From contig NZ_JAPHAV010000001.1 of the NCBI RefSeq assembly GCF_026241335.1, forward strand, positions 1,298,005 through 1,362,004: DNA of 64,000 nt, in the 5' to 3' direction. Every line of letters starts with the position of its first letter. Positions within the stretch are counted from its first letter, which is position 1. This DNA comes from Ochrobactrum chromiisoli. Its GTDB lineage: Bacteria > Pseudomonadota > Alphaproteobacteria > Rhizobiales > Rhizobiaceae. A model generated the notes under the pieces. That model was not told the origin of the DNA and did no database searches. It saw nothing but the letters and a program-made list of their open reading frames with translations. This document shows, one piece after another, positions 1 through 9,068 of this stretch. The position numbers and the translations under genes are program-made.

Positions 1-430
1 GGGTCGTGACGGCAAGCTGGCTGCAAACTGGGTCATCAATGATCTTCTTGGCGCATTGAACAAGGCTGGCAAGGACATTGAAGAATCGCCTGTTTCGCCA
101 GCGCAGTTGGGCGGCATCATCGATCTGATCAAGGACGGAACAATTTCCGGCAAGATTGCCAAGGAACTCTTTGAGATCGTCTGGAATGAAGGTGGCGATC
201 CGAAGAGCCTCGTTGAAGAACGCGGTATGAAACAGGTCACGGATACCGGTGCGATTGAGAAAGCCGTTGACGATATTATCAGCGCCAACCCGGACAAGGT
301 TGAACAGGCCAAGGCCAAGCCAAGCATGGCGGGTTGGTTCGTTGGTCAGGTGATGAAGGCAACAGGCGGCAAGGCCAACCCGCAGGCCGTCAATGATCTG
401 GTTAAGTCCAAGCTTGGGATTGAAGAATAA
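1..430 (+). CDS. gatB: Aspartyl/glutamyl-tRNA amidotransferase subunit B, C-terminal part
   Basis: This is the 3' end of a gene that starts outside the window; the frame is open from base 2 to the TAA at 428-430. GatB is the kinase/tRNA-binding subunit of the GatCAB complex, which amidates mischarged Glu-tRNA(Gln) and Asp-tRNA(Asn). The visible part is the helical C-terminal GatB/YqeY tail, with segments such as [19 protein letters not shown] and [20 protein letters not shown]; this tail contacts the tRNA elbow in known structures. The stop codon shares a base with the next start (taATG), so the acetyltransferase is probably translationally coupled. The catalytic N-terminal part cannot be judged here. 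Confidence 0.93.
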   Translation, partial: GRDGKLAANWVINDLLGALNKAGKDIEESPVSPAQLGGIIDLIKDGTISGKIAKELFEIVWNEGGDPKSLVEERGMKQVTDTGAIEKAVDDIISANPDKVEQAKAKPSMAGWFVGQVMKATGGKANPQAVNDLVKSKLGIEE

Positions 431-933
431 TGTGGGTTCGCAGCGCCAGTGAGGCCGATCTGAAGGCTGTGCACGAGTTGCTGGTTTCGACTTGGCATGC
501 GACCTTCGATGACGTTCTTGGCCGGGAGACGGTCGACGCCGTTACCGGAAAATGGCACTCGGTTGCAGCACTCAAAGCCAATCTCAAGAAGCCATATTCG
601 GAATTTATCGTTGCAGATAACGGCGAGGGCGGTATCGATGGAATGGCTTTTGCAAGCCAGACCGGAGAAGGCAAAGCCTCGCTGCACCAGCTTTATGTGC
701 GCCCCGAAGCGCAGGTACAGGGCATCGGCACAATGCTTCTGGCAGAAGTCGAAATGGCTTTCCCGGGTGTGAACACGATGCGCCTTGAAGTGATTGAGCG
801 CAATGAAAAGTCGGTTCGTTTCTATGAGCGCAAAGGCTATGCGCGGGTTGGGCGCAGTGAAGATTGGGGTGATCCCAATTGCAAGGAACCGGTGCTGATT
901 ATGGAAAAGTCTCTTGAAGGCTGGAGCATGTAG
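430..933 (+). CDS. GNAT family N-acetyltransferase
   Basis: A 167-residue single-domain GNAT protein. The acetyl-CoA-binding motif A is clear at about residues 90-105 (LYVRPEAQVQGIGTMLLAEV), followed by the motif B region containing NEKSVRFYERKGYARVGR, where the conserved Tyr usually lies. Proteins of this type transfer acetyl groups from acetyl-CoA to small amines or protein N-termini; the substrate cannot be told from sequence. The ATG overlaps the gatB stop by one base, which supports this start and suggests co-transcription and coupling with gatB. It ends about 130 bases before the NDUFA12-like gene. Confidence 0.85.
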   Translation: MWVRSASEADLKAVHELLVSTWHATFDDVLGRETVDAVTGKWHSVAALKANLKKPYSEFIVADNGEGGIDGMAFASQTGEGKASLHQLYVRPEAQVQGIGTMLLAEVEMAFPGVNTMRLEVIERNEKSVRFYERKGYARVGRSEDWGDPNCKEPVLIMEKSLEGWSM

Positions 934-1065
934 GAACGCGTTGCTGCCGCTTCATACTCTTGTGACAGCGGCAACTTGCCCCTTGCGTTGCGCGTTTGAT
1001 AGGGCCATAAGCGTTGAAAACCCGGCAGTTTTACTGCCTGTGGCAATAACGGATCTGGATAGGTC

Positions 1066-1476
1066 ATGAAGAAATTTCTTACGCAAGTCTTCACATGGTG
1101 GAATGGCCAGACACTTGGCACCCGCTTTCATACCTGGCGCAAAGGCGAACGGGTTGGTGAAGACGAGTTCGGCAATATTTACTATCAGGGTGGTAAAGAC
1201 TCTGAAGGTCGTACACGCCGCTGGGTCATTTTCAATGGCTATGCGGAAGCAAGTGCTATTCCTCCGGGCTGGCATGGCTGGATGCATCACCGTGTTGATA
1301 CACCGCCAAGCAAGGAAGATTACAAGCCGCGCGACTGGCAGAAGCCACATTTGCAGAACCTGACAGGTTCGCCGCTGGCTTATCGTCCAAAAGGTGCTAT
1401 CGCGATTCCGGGAACGCAGCCTGCGGAACGCCCGCGCGTGACCGGCGAATACGATGCCTGGACACCGGGCAGCTAA
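1066..1476 (+). CDS. NADH:ubiquinone oxidoreductase NDUFA12-like subunit
   Basis: A 136-residue protein of the NDUFA12 / B17.2 family, an accessory subunit of respiratory complex I shared by alphaproteobacteria and mitochondria. Family hallmarks are present: WNGQTLGTRFHTWRKGERVG near the start, EDEFGNIYYQ, GRTRRWVIFNGYAEASAIPPGWHGWMHH in the middle and the conserved KPHLQNLTGSPLAYRP near the C-terminus. It is a membrane-peripheral protein without a signal peptide. It lies away from any nuo genes in this window, as is usual for this gene in rhizobia. A strong terminator follows directly. Confidence 0.93.
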   Translation: MKKFLTQVFTWWNGQTLGTRFHTWRKGERVGEDEFGNIYYQGGKDSEGRTRRWVIFNGYAEASAIPPGWHGWMHHRVDTPPSKEDYKPRDWQKPHLQNLTGSPLAYRPKGAIAIPGTQPAERPRVTGEYDAWTPGS

Positions 1477-1484
1477 GTTTTATG

Positions 1485-1519
1485 AAAAGATCGGCGTGTG
1501 GTTTACCGCCGGTCTTTTT
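1485..1519 (+). terminator. Rho-independent terminator after the NDUFA12-like gene
   Basis: A 12-bp stem with one G-T pair (arms AAAAGATCGGCG and CGCCGGTCTTTT) around a 10-base loop, ending in a T-run. It starts eight bases after the stop codon. Confidence 0.85.
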
Positions 1520-1706
1520 CTTTAGCGTCATACTGCAAAAGCCCTGAGGATAGATGTTTGCGAAGCATTGTTGCTTGCAGCTGGGCTACGAATCGTCACA
1601 ATTGGCGATTAGAAACGATTGCGGCTCTATATTTAACCAGATTGTACGGATATCCGTTTTGACGAAGCATTCTCCCGGCACGGCTGTTAACGGAAAGAAC
1701 TGGATA

Positions 1707-2114
1707 ATGAGTGCTGCGAAACTCGCTTTGCTCACAGCTCTCGCTGGTACATTGAGCTTTAATACAGCCTATGCAGAGCGCATTTCCAATCCTGTTGCCG
1801 AATTTTCGGGGTTGGACAAGATCACTGGGCGCATCACAACCTTTGATGTTTATATCAATGAGACAGTGCAATTTGGTGCGCTGCAGGTAACGCCCAAGGT
1901 TTGCTATTCTCGCACTGAGAATGAGGCACCGCGCACAGATGCCTTTGTCGAAGTTGATGAAATCACACTTGACCGAAAAATCCGCCGGATTTTTACAGGC
2001 TGGATGTTTGCGGATAGTCCTGGCTTGAACGCCGTTGAACACCCGATTTATGACGTATGGCTGAAGAACTGCAAGCAGTCTTCTGACGTCCCGCCGCCTG
2101 ATCAACGCAAATAA
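1707..2114 (+). CDS. DUF2155 domain-containing secreted protein
   Basis: A 135-residue protein with an N-terminal signal peptide (hydrophobic segment KLALLTALAGTLSFNTAYA, cleavage expected after AYA). The rest is the DUF2155 domain, recognisable by ITTFDVYINETVQFGALQV and the RRIFTGWMFADSPGLNAVEHPIYDVW stretch. The frame is open about 50 codons further upstream from an alternative start at 1554, but that extension looks non-coding, and the ATG at 1707 gives a proper signal peptide, so 1707 is chosen. The family is common in alphaproteobacteria and has no established function; a periplasmic location is inferred. Two cysteines in the mature part could form a disulfide. Confidence 0.82.
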   Translation: MSAAKLALLTALAGTLSFNTAYAERISNPVAEFSGLDKITGRITTFDVYINETVQFGALQVTPKVCYSRTENEAPRTDAFVEVDEITLDRKIRRIFTGWMFADSPGLNAVEHPIYDVWLKNCKQSSDVPPPDQRK

Positions 2115-2123
2115 TCTTGAGAT

Positions 2124-2738
2124 TCAGAATAAAGCTGTTCCCTGAAGCGCGTCTTCGAGCAGCTTTTCATATTTCTTGCGCCGGACTTCGATCGCACCGA
2201 AGCGCTCAAGATGCGCGGTCGTGAACTGGGTATCGAGCAGCACAAAGCCCTGCCGCTTCAGATGTTCCACCAGAAAAGCGAGGCAGACCTTTGATGCGTC
2301 ACGCTTGCGCGTAAACATGCTCTCGCCAAAGAAAGCGCGTCCCAGCGTAACGCCATAAAGTCCACCCACGAGCTTACCCTCATGCCACGCTTCAACGGTG
2401 TGGCAATGACCGGCATCAAAAAGCTGACCATAAGCTTCGCGAATTGGCCCGTTAATCCATGTGCGTGCTCGTTCGCCGGTGCCGCTTGCGCAGCCGTCGA
2501 TAACTCCCTCGAAATCGCTGTCGAGACGGATTTCAAAAACTGCTTGCCGGATGGTTTTTTGCAGGCTTTTCGGAACGTGAAAGCCATCAAGCGGGATGAT
2601 GCCGCGTTTTTCAGGACGAACCCAGAAAATCTCCGGGTCATCCGCTTCTTCTGCCATCGGAAAAACTCCGGTGGCGTAGGCCCGCAGGAGCAACTCCGGG
2701 TCGATTGAATAGTCGTCCGGGGAAGCTCCTGCGGTCAC
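2124..2738 (-). CDS. aat: Leucyl/phenylalanyl-tRNA--protein transferase
   Basis: A 204-residue Aat that transfers Leu or Phe from tRNA to proteins with N-terminal Arg or Lys, marking them for ClpS/ClpAP degradation. Conserved blocks: [20 protein letters not shown] near the start, [27 protein letters not shown], and the core [18 protein letters not shown]. The length matches alphaproteobacterial homologues. It follows accC by only five bases on the same strand, so it probably ends an aroQ-accB-accC-aat transcription unit. It converges with the DUF2155 gene, with just nine bases between the two stops. Confidence 0.95.
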   Translation of the reverse strand: MTAGASPDDYSIDPELLLRAYATGVFPMAEEADDPEIFWVRPEKRGIIPLDGFHVPKSLQKTIRQAVFEIRLDSDFEGVIDGCASGTGERARTWINGPIREAYGQLFDAGHCHTVEAWHEGKLVGGLYGVTLGRAFFGESMFTRKRDASKVCLAFLVEHLKRQGFVLLDTQFTTAHLERFGAIEVRRKKYEKLLEDALQGTALF

Positions 2739-2743
2739 TTTAC

Positions 2744-4102
2744 TTATGCACCTGGTGTTTCAGACTGCTTGGCCAGATATTTTTCCAGCCAATGAATGTC
2801 GTAGTCGCCATTGGCGATGTCCTGATTGGAAATCAGGTCCTGGAACAGGGGCAGGGTCGTCTTGACACCATCGACCACGAACTCATCAAGTGCGCGACGC
2901 AGACGCATCATGCATTCAACGCGGTTGCGGCCATGAACGATGAGCTTGCCGATGAGGCTGTCATAGTAAGGCGGGATGCGGTAGCCGGAATAGACGCCCG
3001 AATCCACACGAATGCCAAGGCCACCCGGCGTATGGTAATGCGTGATCAGACCCGGTGAGGGCGTAAAGTTACGCGGATCTTCCGCATTGATACGGCATTC
3101 AATGGCATGACCGGAGAAGCGGACTTCATCCTGCTTGACCGAAAGACCGAGACCTGCTGCCACACGGATCTGCTCGTGTACGAGATCAATGCCGGTGATC
3201 GCTTCGGTAACCGGATGCTCCACCTGCAAACGGGTGTTCATTTCGATAAAATAGAACTCGCCGTTTTCATATAGGAACTCAATCGTGCCAGCACCGCGAT
3301 AGCCCATGTCGGCAACAGCATTGGCGCAGACCATGCCGATCTTGTCACGTGCTTCAGCGTTCAACGCTGGGGAATTGGCTTCTTCCCAAACCTTCTGGTG
3401 GCGGCGCTGCAACGAGCAGTCGCGTTCGCCCAGATGGATTGCATTGCCTGCACCATCGCCCATCACCTGAACTTCGATGTGACGCGGCTTTTCGAGATAT
3501 TTCTCGATATAGACTGCATCGTCACCAAATGCCGCACCCGCTTCGGTACGAGCGGTTGAGAGAGCGACTGAGAGGTCTTCCTCGGTGCGTGCAACCTTCA
3601 TGCCGCGACCACCACCGCCGGCGGATGCCTTGATGATGACCGGATAGCCGATTTCTTTTGCGATGCGCTTGGCTTCGTTTTCGTCGGTTACACCGCCATC
3701 TGAACCCGGAACGACTGGAATGCCAAGGCGCTTAGCCGTGCGCTTGGCTTCAATCTTGTCGCCCATGATACGGATATGCGAAGAGGTTGGTCCGATGAAG
3801 GTAATGCCGTGTGCTTCAAGAATTTCAGCAAACTTAGCATTTTCCGACAGGAAGCCGTAGCCCGGATGGATTGCATCCGCGCCTGTGATTTCGCAAGCGG
3901 CAACGATTTGATGAATATTCAGATAGCTGTCGCGTGATGGAGGCGGTCCAATGCACACACTTTCGTCCGCAAGGCGAACATGCATCGCATCGGCGTCTGC
4001 CGTGGAATGAACTGCGACCGTCTTGATGCCCAGTTCTTTACAAGCCCTGAGCACGCGAAGAGCGATTTCGCCACGATTGGCTATGAGTATCTTTTGAAAC
4101 AT
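2744..4102 (-). CDS. accC: Acetyl-CoA carboxylase, biotin carboxylase subunit
   Basis: A 452-residue ATP-grasp enzyme that carboxylates the biotin on AccB with bicarbonate and ATP, the first half-reaction of fatty acid synthesis. It begins [20 protein letters not shown], the family N-terminus; the frame is open 16 codons further upstream but that part is not conserved, so the start at 4102 is preferred. Seen motifs: the glycine-rich ATP loop [29 protein letters not shown], the catalytic block [16 protein letters not shown], and the C-terminal biotin carboxylase domain ([13 protein letters not shown]). It lies downstream of accB with a 57-base gap, the usual arrangement. Confidence 0.97.
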   Translation of the reverse strand: MFQKILIANRGEIALRVLRACKELGIKTVAVHSTADADAMHVRLADESVCIGPPPSRDSYLNIHQIVAACEITGADAIHPGYGFLSENAKFAEILEAHGITFIGPTSSHIRIMGDKIEAKRTAKRLGIPVVPGSDGGVTDENEAKRIAKEIGYPVIIKASAGGGGRGMKVARTEEDLSVALSTARTEAGAAFGDDAVYIEKYLEKPRHIEVQVMGDGAGNAIHLGERDCSLQRRHQKVWEEANSPALNAEARDKIGMVCANAVADMGYRGAGTIEFLYENGEFYFIEMNTRLQVEHPVTEAITGIDLVHEQIRVAAGLGLSVKQDEVRFSGHAIECRINAEDPRNFTPSPGLITHYHTPGGLGIRVDSGVYSGYRIPPYYDSLIGKLIVHGRNRVECMMRLRRALDEFVVDGVKTTLPLFQDLISNQDIANGDYDIHWLEKYLAKQSETPGA

Positions 4103-4159
4103 TGCGCTTTGCTGCCCGTTCATTGAATAAGCCGAAATTCTTCTGACCAAATCGTCGTC

Positions 4160-4624
4160 TTATTCGATGACGACCAGCGGCTCGCCGAATTCGACGGGCT
4201 GTGCATCTTCGATCAGAATAGCCTTGACTGTACCGGCGCGCGGAGCGGCGATCTGGTTCATGGTCTTCATGGCTTCGATGATCAGAAGGGTCTGGCCTTC
4301 CTTAACCTGTGTGCCAACTTCGATGAAGTTGCGTGCGCCGGGAGCAGGCGCCAGATAGGCGGTGCCGACCATTGGTGAAGGAACAGCGTTCTTGCTGAGT
4401 TCAGCCTTGGTTGGCTCTGTGGCAACAACAGCAGCGACAGGTGCTGGGGCCGCGGCGGGTGCTGCCTGCATCACGGTGGCAGCCGCCTGAACCGTTACCT
4501 TGCGCGAAACGCGAATACGCAGATCGCCATGCTCGACTTCAATGTCGGTCAGGTCGGTTTCATTGAGAATGTCCGCGAGATCGCGGATTGTTTCTTTGTC
4601 GATGACGGATGATTTGCTGGACAT
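4160..4624 (-). CDS. accB: Biotin carboxyl carrier protein of acetyl-CoA carboxylase
   Basis: A 154-residue BCCP. The N-terminal helical part (residues 1-45) is followed by an Ala/Pro-rich linker (about 46-75) and the C-terminal biotinyl/lipoyl domain. The biotin acceptor is Lys120 in the EAMKTMNQ motif, and the thumb-like insertion expected of BCCP is around [18 protein letters not shown]. It carries the carboxybiotin between AccC and the carboxyltransferase; accA and accD are not in this window. The start lies 11 bases after the aroQ stop, so the genes are almost certainly co-transcribed. Confidence 0.96.
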   Translation of the reverse strand: MSSKSSVIDKETIRDLADILNETDLTDIEVEHGDLRIRVSRKVTVQAAATVMQAAPAAAPAPVAAVVATEPTKAELSKNAVPSPMVGTAYLAPAPGARNFIEVGTQVKEGQTLLIIEAMKTMNQIAAPRAGTVKAILIEDAQPVEFGEPLVVIE

Positions 4625-4635
4625 ATCAGGCCCCT

Positions 4636-5097
4636 TTACGCTTGCCCGTTGTTTTCTTCTTCTTTGGCAATTGCCGCGAGTGCGCGCAGGCCGAGCAGGT
4701 ATCCTTCCGCGCCAAAGCCGCAGATAACGCCTTTGGCGACTGCGGAGACATAGGAGTGATGCCGGAAAGCTTCACGCGCATGAATATTAGAAAGATGCAC
4801 TTCCACAGCCGTAACCTTGGCCGAGCGGATGGCATCGTGAATAGCAACCGAAGTATGACTGTATGCAGCCGGATTGATCAGGACATAGGCGTTTTTCTCG
4901 CCTGCTTCCTGAATCCAGCTCACCAGCTCACCTTCATAATTGGTCTGGCGAAAATCGATAGCAAGGCCCCATTGTTCAGATTCACGTTTGCAGCTCGCTT
5001 CGATATCATCGAGCGTTGCCACACCGTAGATACCCGGCTCGCGCTTCCCCAGAAGGTTGAGATTGGGACCATTCAGAACAAAAACCGTTTTTACCAT
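4636..5097 (-). CDS. aroQ: 3-dehydroquinate dehydratase, type II
   Basis: A 153-residue type II dehydroquinase of the shikimate pathway that removes water from 3-dehydroquinate. Signatures: [19 protein letters not shown] with the flexible-loop Arg and catalytic Tyr, [15 protein letters not shown], and [18 protein letters not shown] with the catalytic His near [12 protein letters not shown]. Two in-frame ATGs are possible (5103 and 5097); 5097 is chosen because homologues begin close to the [11 protein letters not shown] stretch and the spacing to upstream purines is better. It heads the aroQ-accB-accC(-aat) cluster common in Rhizobiales. The 230 bases upstream of it up to the dsbA-like stop hold no evident gene. 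Confidence 0.95.
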   Translation of the reverse strand: MVKTVFVLNGPNLNLLGKREPGIYGVATLDDIEASCKRESEQWGLAIDFRQTNYEGELVSWIQEAGEKNAYVLINPAAYSHTSVAIHDAIRSAKVTAVEVHLSNIHAREAFRHHSYVSAVAKGVICGFGAEGYLLGLRALAAIAKEEENNGQA

Positions 5098-5332
5098 GTT
5101 CATCCGTTGTGGATTACGGGCCTATTACGAAATTTCGACTACACTTCGCATTTCATATAGAGGGCTTAGACGCAAGCTGAAACCCTCTAAATCAATGCTA
5201 ATGTTTCACCACCGCGTTTTTCCCGCTATTCTTTGTGGAATGAACGCAATATGTGGCAAAAATAGTCATTTATACGCTCTGATTAAGTGATTGCGCGTCC
5301 TCGAAAATCAAGAAGATGCGATCTCAATCAGG

Positions 5333-6136
5333 CTAGCTTTTGTTTGCCGAGCGTGCGGCTGCGATTCTTTCGATCAAACCTTCGGCACCAATTGCACCCG
5401 GAACAAGTTCGTTTCCGATGATGTAAGACGGCGTTCCGGTGATGTTGAGCTTTTGGGCAAGCTGATAGGTTGCCTGGAAAGCCTTGGTGATGGCTGGATC
5501 TTTCATCTTTTCACGAAGCTGTGTTTCATCCGCTCCGAGCTTGACCGCGTCAGCTATCGCAGACGCTTCCGTTGCGCGTTCCTGTGCACCGAGAAGAAGC
5601 TCATGATATTCGACGTATTTTTCGGGCATCAAAGCTCTGAAAGCTTGTGCCACGACATGTGCACGCATGGAATCCGGGCCGAGAATTGGGAATTCCTTCA
5701 TCACGAAGCGCACATTCGGATCGTTTTTGAGAATGGCTTCCATGTCGGGCAGGGCACGTTTGCAGTAGCCGCAGTTATAATCGAAAAACTCATAAACAGT
5801 GACATCACCGTTTGGATTGCCAAACACAGCATCATGCGCTGGATTGAAGAGCTGGTCTTTGCTGGAAGCCAGGATTTGCTTGACCTGTTCCTGCGCGGCC
5901 TCTGCCTGCTTGGTTTCAAGCGCCGTCTGCACCTCGACCATGATTTCAGGGTTCTGCAACAGATAGTTGCGAATAATGTTCTCAATGCCCTGTTGGGTCA
6001 TTGCGGGGTTAGCCCTCGCGACGACAGGGGCTACCGGCGCGGCCTGATTGGCTGTACTGCCTGCATAAAAACCCAGAGCAAGGGCTGCGGCACCAACAAC
6101 GCCACCAGCGATCGAGCCCAAAATCACGTTCTTCAT
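5333..6136 (-). CDS. DsbA-family thiol:disulfide oxidoreductase
   Basis: About 267 residues with an N-terminal hydrophobic anchor or signal (NVILGSIAGGVVGAAALALG) and a periplasmic thioredoxin/DsbA-fold domain. The active site is C-G-Y-C in FFDYNCGYCKRALPDM, and the cis-proline loop is visible as ITGTPSYIIGNELVPGA. A helical N-terminal extension (residues about 45-100, with NIIRNYLLQNPEIM) is typical of the BdbD/Com1-like group found in alphaproteobacteria. It probably acts in oxidative folding or isomerisation of envelope proteins. A GTG three codons upstream (6145) is an alternative start. It lies 77 bases downstream of the M48 protease gene, so both may serve envelope protein quality control. 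Confidence 0.88.
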   Translation of the reverse strand: MKNVILGSIAGGVVGAAALALGFYAGSTANQAAPVAPVVARANPAMTQQGIENIIRNYLLQNPEIMVEVQTALETKQAEAAQEQVKQILASSKDQLFNPAHDAVFGNPNGDVTVYEFFDYNCGYCKRALPDMEAILKNDPNVRFVMKEFPILGPDSMRAHVVAQAFRALMPEKYVEYHELLLGAQERATEASAIADAVKLGADETQLREKMKDPAITKAFQATYQLAQKLNITGTPSYIIGNELVPGAIGAEGLIERIAAARSANKS

Positions 6137-6213
6137 AACTTTCACTTTCTTACGTGCTGAAAAGCTGTGCAGGACATCGATGCCAAGCCTAGCTGATATA
6201 GCGTCTGTGCTGA

Positions 6214-7629
6214 TTATTTTTTTGCCTTTGCGTTGATAATATCCTGCGCACGCAACCAGTCGGGCGTTCCCCGCTTAAGCTGTTTTTGCGCACGGATCGC
6301 AAATATCTGCGCCTGTTGTAGGTTCCCGGAATAATAGTTCATGTCCGCGGTCGCAAGGTCTGCGCGTGCCATGTCCCCTGACTGGCCGTAGGCTTGCGCC
6401 AGAAACCCATATCCGCCGGGGAATTCCGGGTCCGCAGCGATGCCGGCTTTCAATTCTCTGATGGCCGCAGGCATATTGGTTTTGTTACCCGTGAGCATCA
6501 AGGCACGACCATAGCTCATGCGAAGCAATGGCGATTTGCGTGTATCGAGCGAGACTGCGCGCTCGAAAGCCTTGGCAGCAGCTTCTGGATTGTTCGCCTT
6601 GATCAGAACTTCTCCCATCATTTCCTGAAAATACGGGTTCTTCGGTTGTTCTTTAATCAGCGCTTCGAATTTTGGTATTGCGGAGCGTGCGGAACCGTTC
6701 AGATAAGTTGTAATCGCGTTGCCATATCGGGCGGGTAAGCCGCCGGGATTGGCGCGGAACATGCGCTGCAATGCGCCCATATTATTGGAATAGGCTGCGA
6801 TCTTGGCGCGCGCCATGTCATGTCGGAGCTGGAGAGCGGGTGAATCGACCTTGTTGAAATTCGGGCTCTTCTTCGCAAGCTCCTCAAGATTGGCAATGCG
6901 TTCGCGCGGCAGCGGGTGGCTGATGCGATACTGGTCGATCTGCGTGCCGGAAAGCGAAAGCGCAGATGCAAAACGCTGGAACGTATCCAGCATACCCTTC
7001 GTGGATTGGCCTGTTGCATTGAGATAATTCACAGCCAGCCGATCTGCGGTGATTTCTTCGGTGCGCTGATAGCTGAGCAGGCTACGCATTGCCATTTCAG
7101 AACTGCCCATAGCAATGCCCCCACCAGCGCCAGCAGCAGCACTGCTACCGGTTGCTGCACCTGCAACACCCGCCCCAACACCCAAAAGCATACCGATAAC
7201 GGCCATGGTGCGTGCGCGGCTTAATTGTTCACGCAGCCGGTCCTGATGACCACCTGCAATGTGGCCCGCTTCATGCGCAATCACGCCGATGATTTCATTG
7301 GGCGTTTCCGCCTGCATGATTGCACCGGTATTGATAAAAATACGGCGACCATCAACGAAGGCGTTGAAACTCTGCGAATTGACCAGGATGACGCGGACAC
7401 CGCGTCCGCCAAGTTTTGCTGCTTTGAGAATGGGGGCGGCGTAATCTGCAACCAGCGCTTCAATTTCAGCATCGCGAACAATCGGAACACCGCCGCCGCG
7501 CGATTGCGCCTCTGCAGGCGATATGCCTGTCACAGCCACAGCGAGGGCTGCAAATGCGGCCACTGAGCGGCGCATCATAGTTTGAAAGGAAATCGCTTTG
7601 GCTGAGAAAGTTGCAGTCATACTTTCCAT
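6214..7629 (-). CDS. M48 family metalloprotease with TPR repeats (BepA-like)
   Basis: About 471 residues. An N-terminal signal peptide (RRSVAAFAALAVAVTGISPAEA) is followed by a peptidase M48 domain with the zinc motif HEAGHIAGGH at roughly residues 130-140 and a Gly/Ala-rich hydrophobic stretch. The C-terminal half contains tetratricopeptide-like helices (AAKAFERAVSLD, AAIRELKAGIAADPEFPGGYGFLAQAYGQSG). This is the architecture of BepA/YfgC, a periplasmic protease-chaperone that monitors outer membrane protein and LPS assembly. Several starts are possible (7650 TTG, 7641 ATG, 7629 ATG); 7629 is chosen for its GAGGGG ribosome site at good spacing. It is on the same strand as the DsbA-like gene. 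Confidence 0.9.
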   Translation of the reverse strand: MESMTATFSAKAISFQTMMRRSVAAFAALAVAVTGISPAEAQSRGGGVPIVRDAEIEALVADYAAPILKAAKLGGRGVRVILVNSQSFNAFVDGRRIFINTGAIMQAETPNEIIGVIAHEAGHIAGGHQDRLREQLSRARTMAVIGMLLGVGAGVAGAATGSSAAAGAGGGIAMGSSEMAMRSLLSYQRTEEITADRLAVNYLNATGQSTKGMLDTFQRFASALSLSGTQIDQYRISHPLPRERIANLEELAKKSPNFNKVDSPALQLRHDMARAKIAAYSNNMGALQRMFRANPGGLPARYGNAITTYLNGSARSAIPKFEALIKEQPKNPYFQEMMGEVLIKANNPEAAAKAFERAVSLDTRKSPLLRMSYGRALMLTGNKTNMPAAIRELKAGIAADPEFPGGYGFLAQAYGQSGDMARADLATADMNYYSGNLQQAQIFAIRAQKQLKRGTPDWLRAQDIINAKAKK

Positions 7630-7822
7630 ATTGCCCCTCATTCTCCTCAAATCTGGCTTATAATTAATAGGGTTTTGGTGCGAATCTTAGCACTTCCATA
7701 TGTCTCTAAGTATCTTAAATCAAACTTCATCGCTGTTTTTACTATAGCGCTGTTGCTTTACCAATCCGGCGATTATAGGGCGGGGGAGTTGAATTGCATT
7801 CACCGCTTTTCTGGAGGCCAAG

Positions 7823-8986
7823 TTGAATATTCTTTCCAACCGTAGCGCAGTCGAACCGTTTCACGCCATGGATGTTCTGGCGGAAGCCAATCGTCGTCGT
7901 GCTGCGGGCCATCCGATGATTTCGATGGCAGTCGGGCAACCGGCAGACCCGGCACCGCAAGCCGTCCGGCTGGCTGCGGAGCGTGCACTGAAAGATGGCC
8001 GCATCGGTTATACGGATGCGCTTGGCCTGATTGAACTGCGCGAAGCGATTGCTGAGCATTATGCGCACAACTATGGTGTGTCGGTTTCTCCGGAACGCAT
8101 TGCGATTACCACAGGGTCGTCAGCAGCCTTTAATCTAGCATTTCTCGTCTATTTCGACCCCGGTGATCGCGTTGCGATCACGCGTCCGGGCTATCCAGCT
8201 TATCGCAATATCCTGAAGGCTCTTGGTCTTGAAGTGGTGGAAATTGCCAATGAGGGCGGAGCATCCGGCGCGTTGACGGCAAAGGCGCTTGCCGCAGCCC
8301 ACGCAGAAAAGCCGTTGAAAGGGGTGCTTTTTGCAAGCCCTGCCAACCCAACGGGCGCGGTGATTGACAAGCCCGAACTCAAAGCAATCATTGAGACCGC
8401 GCAGGATCTCGGCATCCGCGTTATTTCTGATGAAATCTATCACCGCCTTTCCTATGAGAAGGAAGATGTGACGGCATTGCAGATGTCAGACGATGTAACG
8501 ATCATCAATTCGTTCTCCAAATATTATTGCATGACCGGCTGGCGCATCGGCTGGATGGTTCTGCCTGATGCCGATGTACGCGCTATCGAATGTCTGGGGC
8601 AGAGCCTTTATATTTCCGCACCGGAGCTTTCGCAGCGCGCAGCAATTGAAGCGTTTAACGCGACCGCTGAGCTTGAACGAGTCAAAGACCGCTATCGTCA
8701 GAACCGGAAAATTCTGCTTGAGCATTTGCCGCGCATGGGGCTCAATCTCGCGGCACCGATGGATGGCGCATTCTACGCCTATTGTGATGTGTCGCGCTTT
8801 ACCAATGACAGTATGCAATTTGCGCGTCGCATGATCGCTGAAACCAACATAGCCGCAACACCCGGACGTGATTTTGATCCGATCGATGGTCACCGGACGA
8901 TGCGTTTTTCTTATGCAGGCAGCCTTGGAGAAATAGAGGAAGCGGTTCGTCGCCTCGAAGAATGGCTTCCGCAGCAGAAAATCTGA
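7823..8986 (+). CDS. PLP-dependent aminotransferase, class I/II
   Basis: A 387-residue fold-type I aminotransferase. Visible family elements: MISMAVGQPADPAP near the start, TTGSSAAFNLAFLVYFDPGD, the FASPANPTGAV substrate loop, VISDEIYHRLSYE with the PLP-stacking Asp/Tyr, the Schiff-base Lys in NSFSKYYCMTGWRIGW, and a C-terminal Arg in RTMRFSYAGS that would bind the substrate carboxylate. It resembles broad aspartate/aromatic aminotransferases, but the substrate cannot be assigned. The start is a TTG preceded at five bases by GGAGG; the first in-frame ATG (7868) lies inside conserved sequence. It stands alone on the plus strand, with a bidirectional terminator after it. Confidence 0.9.
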   Translation: MNILSNRSAVEPFHAMDVLAEANRRRAAGHPMISMAVGQPADPAPQAVRLAAERALKDGRIGYTDALGLIELREAIAEHYAHNYGVSVSPERIAITTGSSAAFNLAFLVYFDPGDRVAITRPGYPAYRNILKALGLEVVEIANEGGASGALTAKALAAAHAEKPLKGVLFASPANPTGAVIDKPELKAIIETAQDLGIRVISDEIYHRLSYEKEDVTALQMSDDVTIINSFSKYYCMTGWRIGWMVLPDADVRAIECLGQSLYISAPELSQRAAIEAFNATAELERVKDRYRQNRKILLEHLPRMGLNLAAPMDGAFYAYCDVSRFTNDSMQFARRMIAETNIAATPGRDFDPIDGHRTMRFSYAGSLGEIEEAVRRLEEWLPQQKI

Positions 8987-9013
8987 TCGCTACTAAATCG
9001 ATATTGTAAAACA

Positions 9014-9037
9014 AAAACCGGCGTCTCCGCCGGTTTT
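9014..9037. terminator. Bidirectional terminator between aminotransferase and rne
   Basis: A perfect 10-bp stem, AAAACCGGCG / CGCCGGTTTT, around the loop TCTC, flanked by A- and T-runs, between two convergent genes. Confidence 0.88.
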
Positions 9038-9068
9038 CTTATATTCTACATCAGAATTTTGGCAGGGC

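Noticed and set aside
1554..1706. Extended N-terminus of the DUF2155 protein
   Set aside because: The upstream codons lack coding character, and the ATG at 1707 gives a proper signal peptide.
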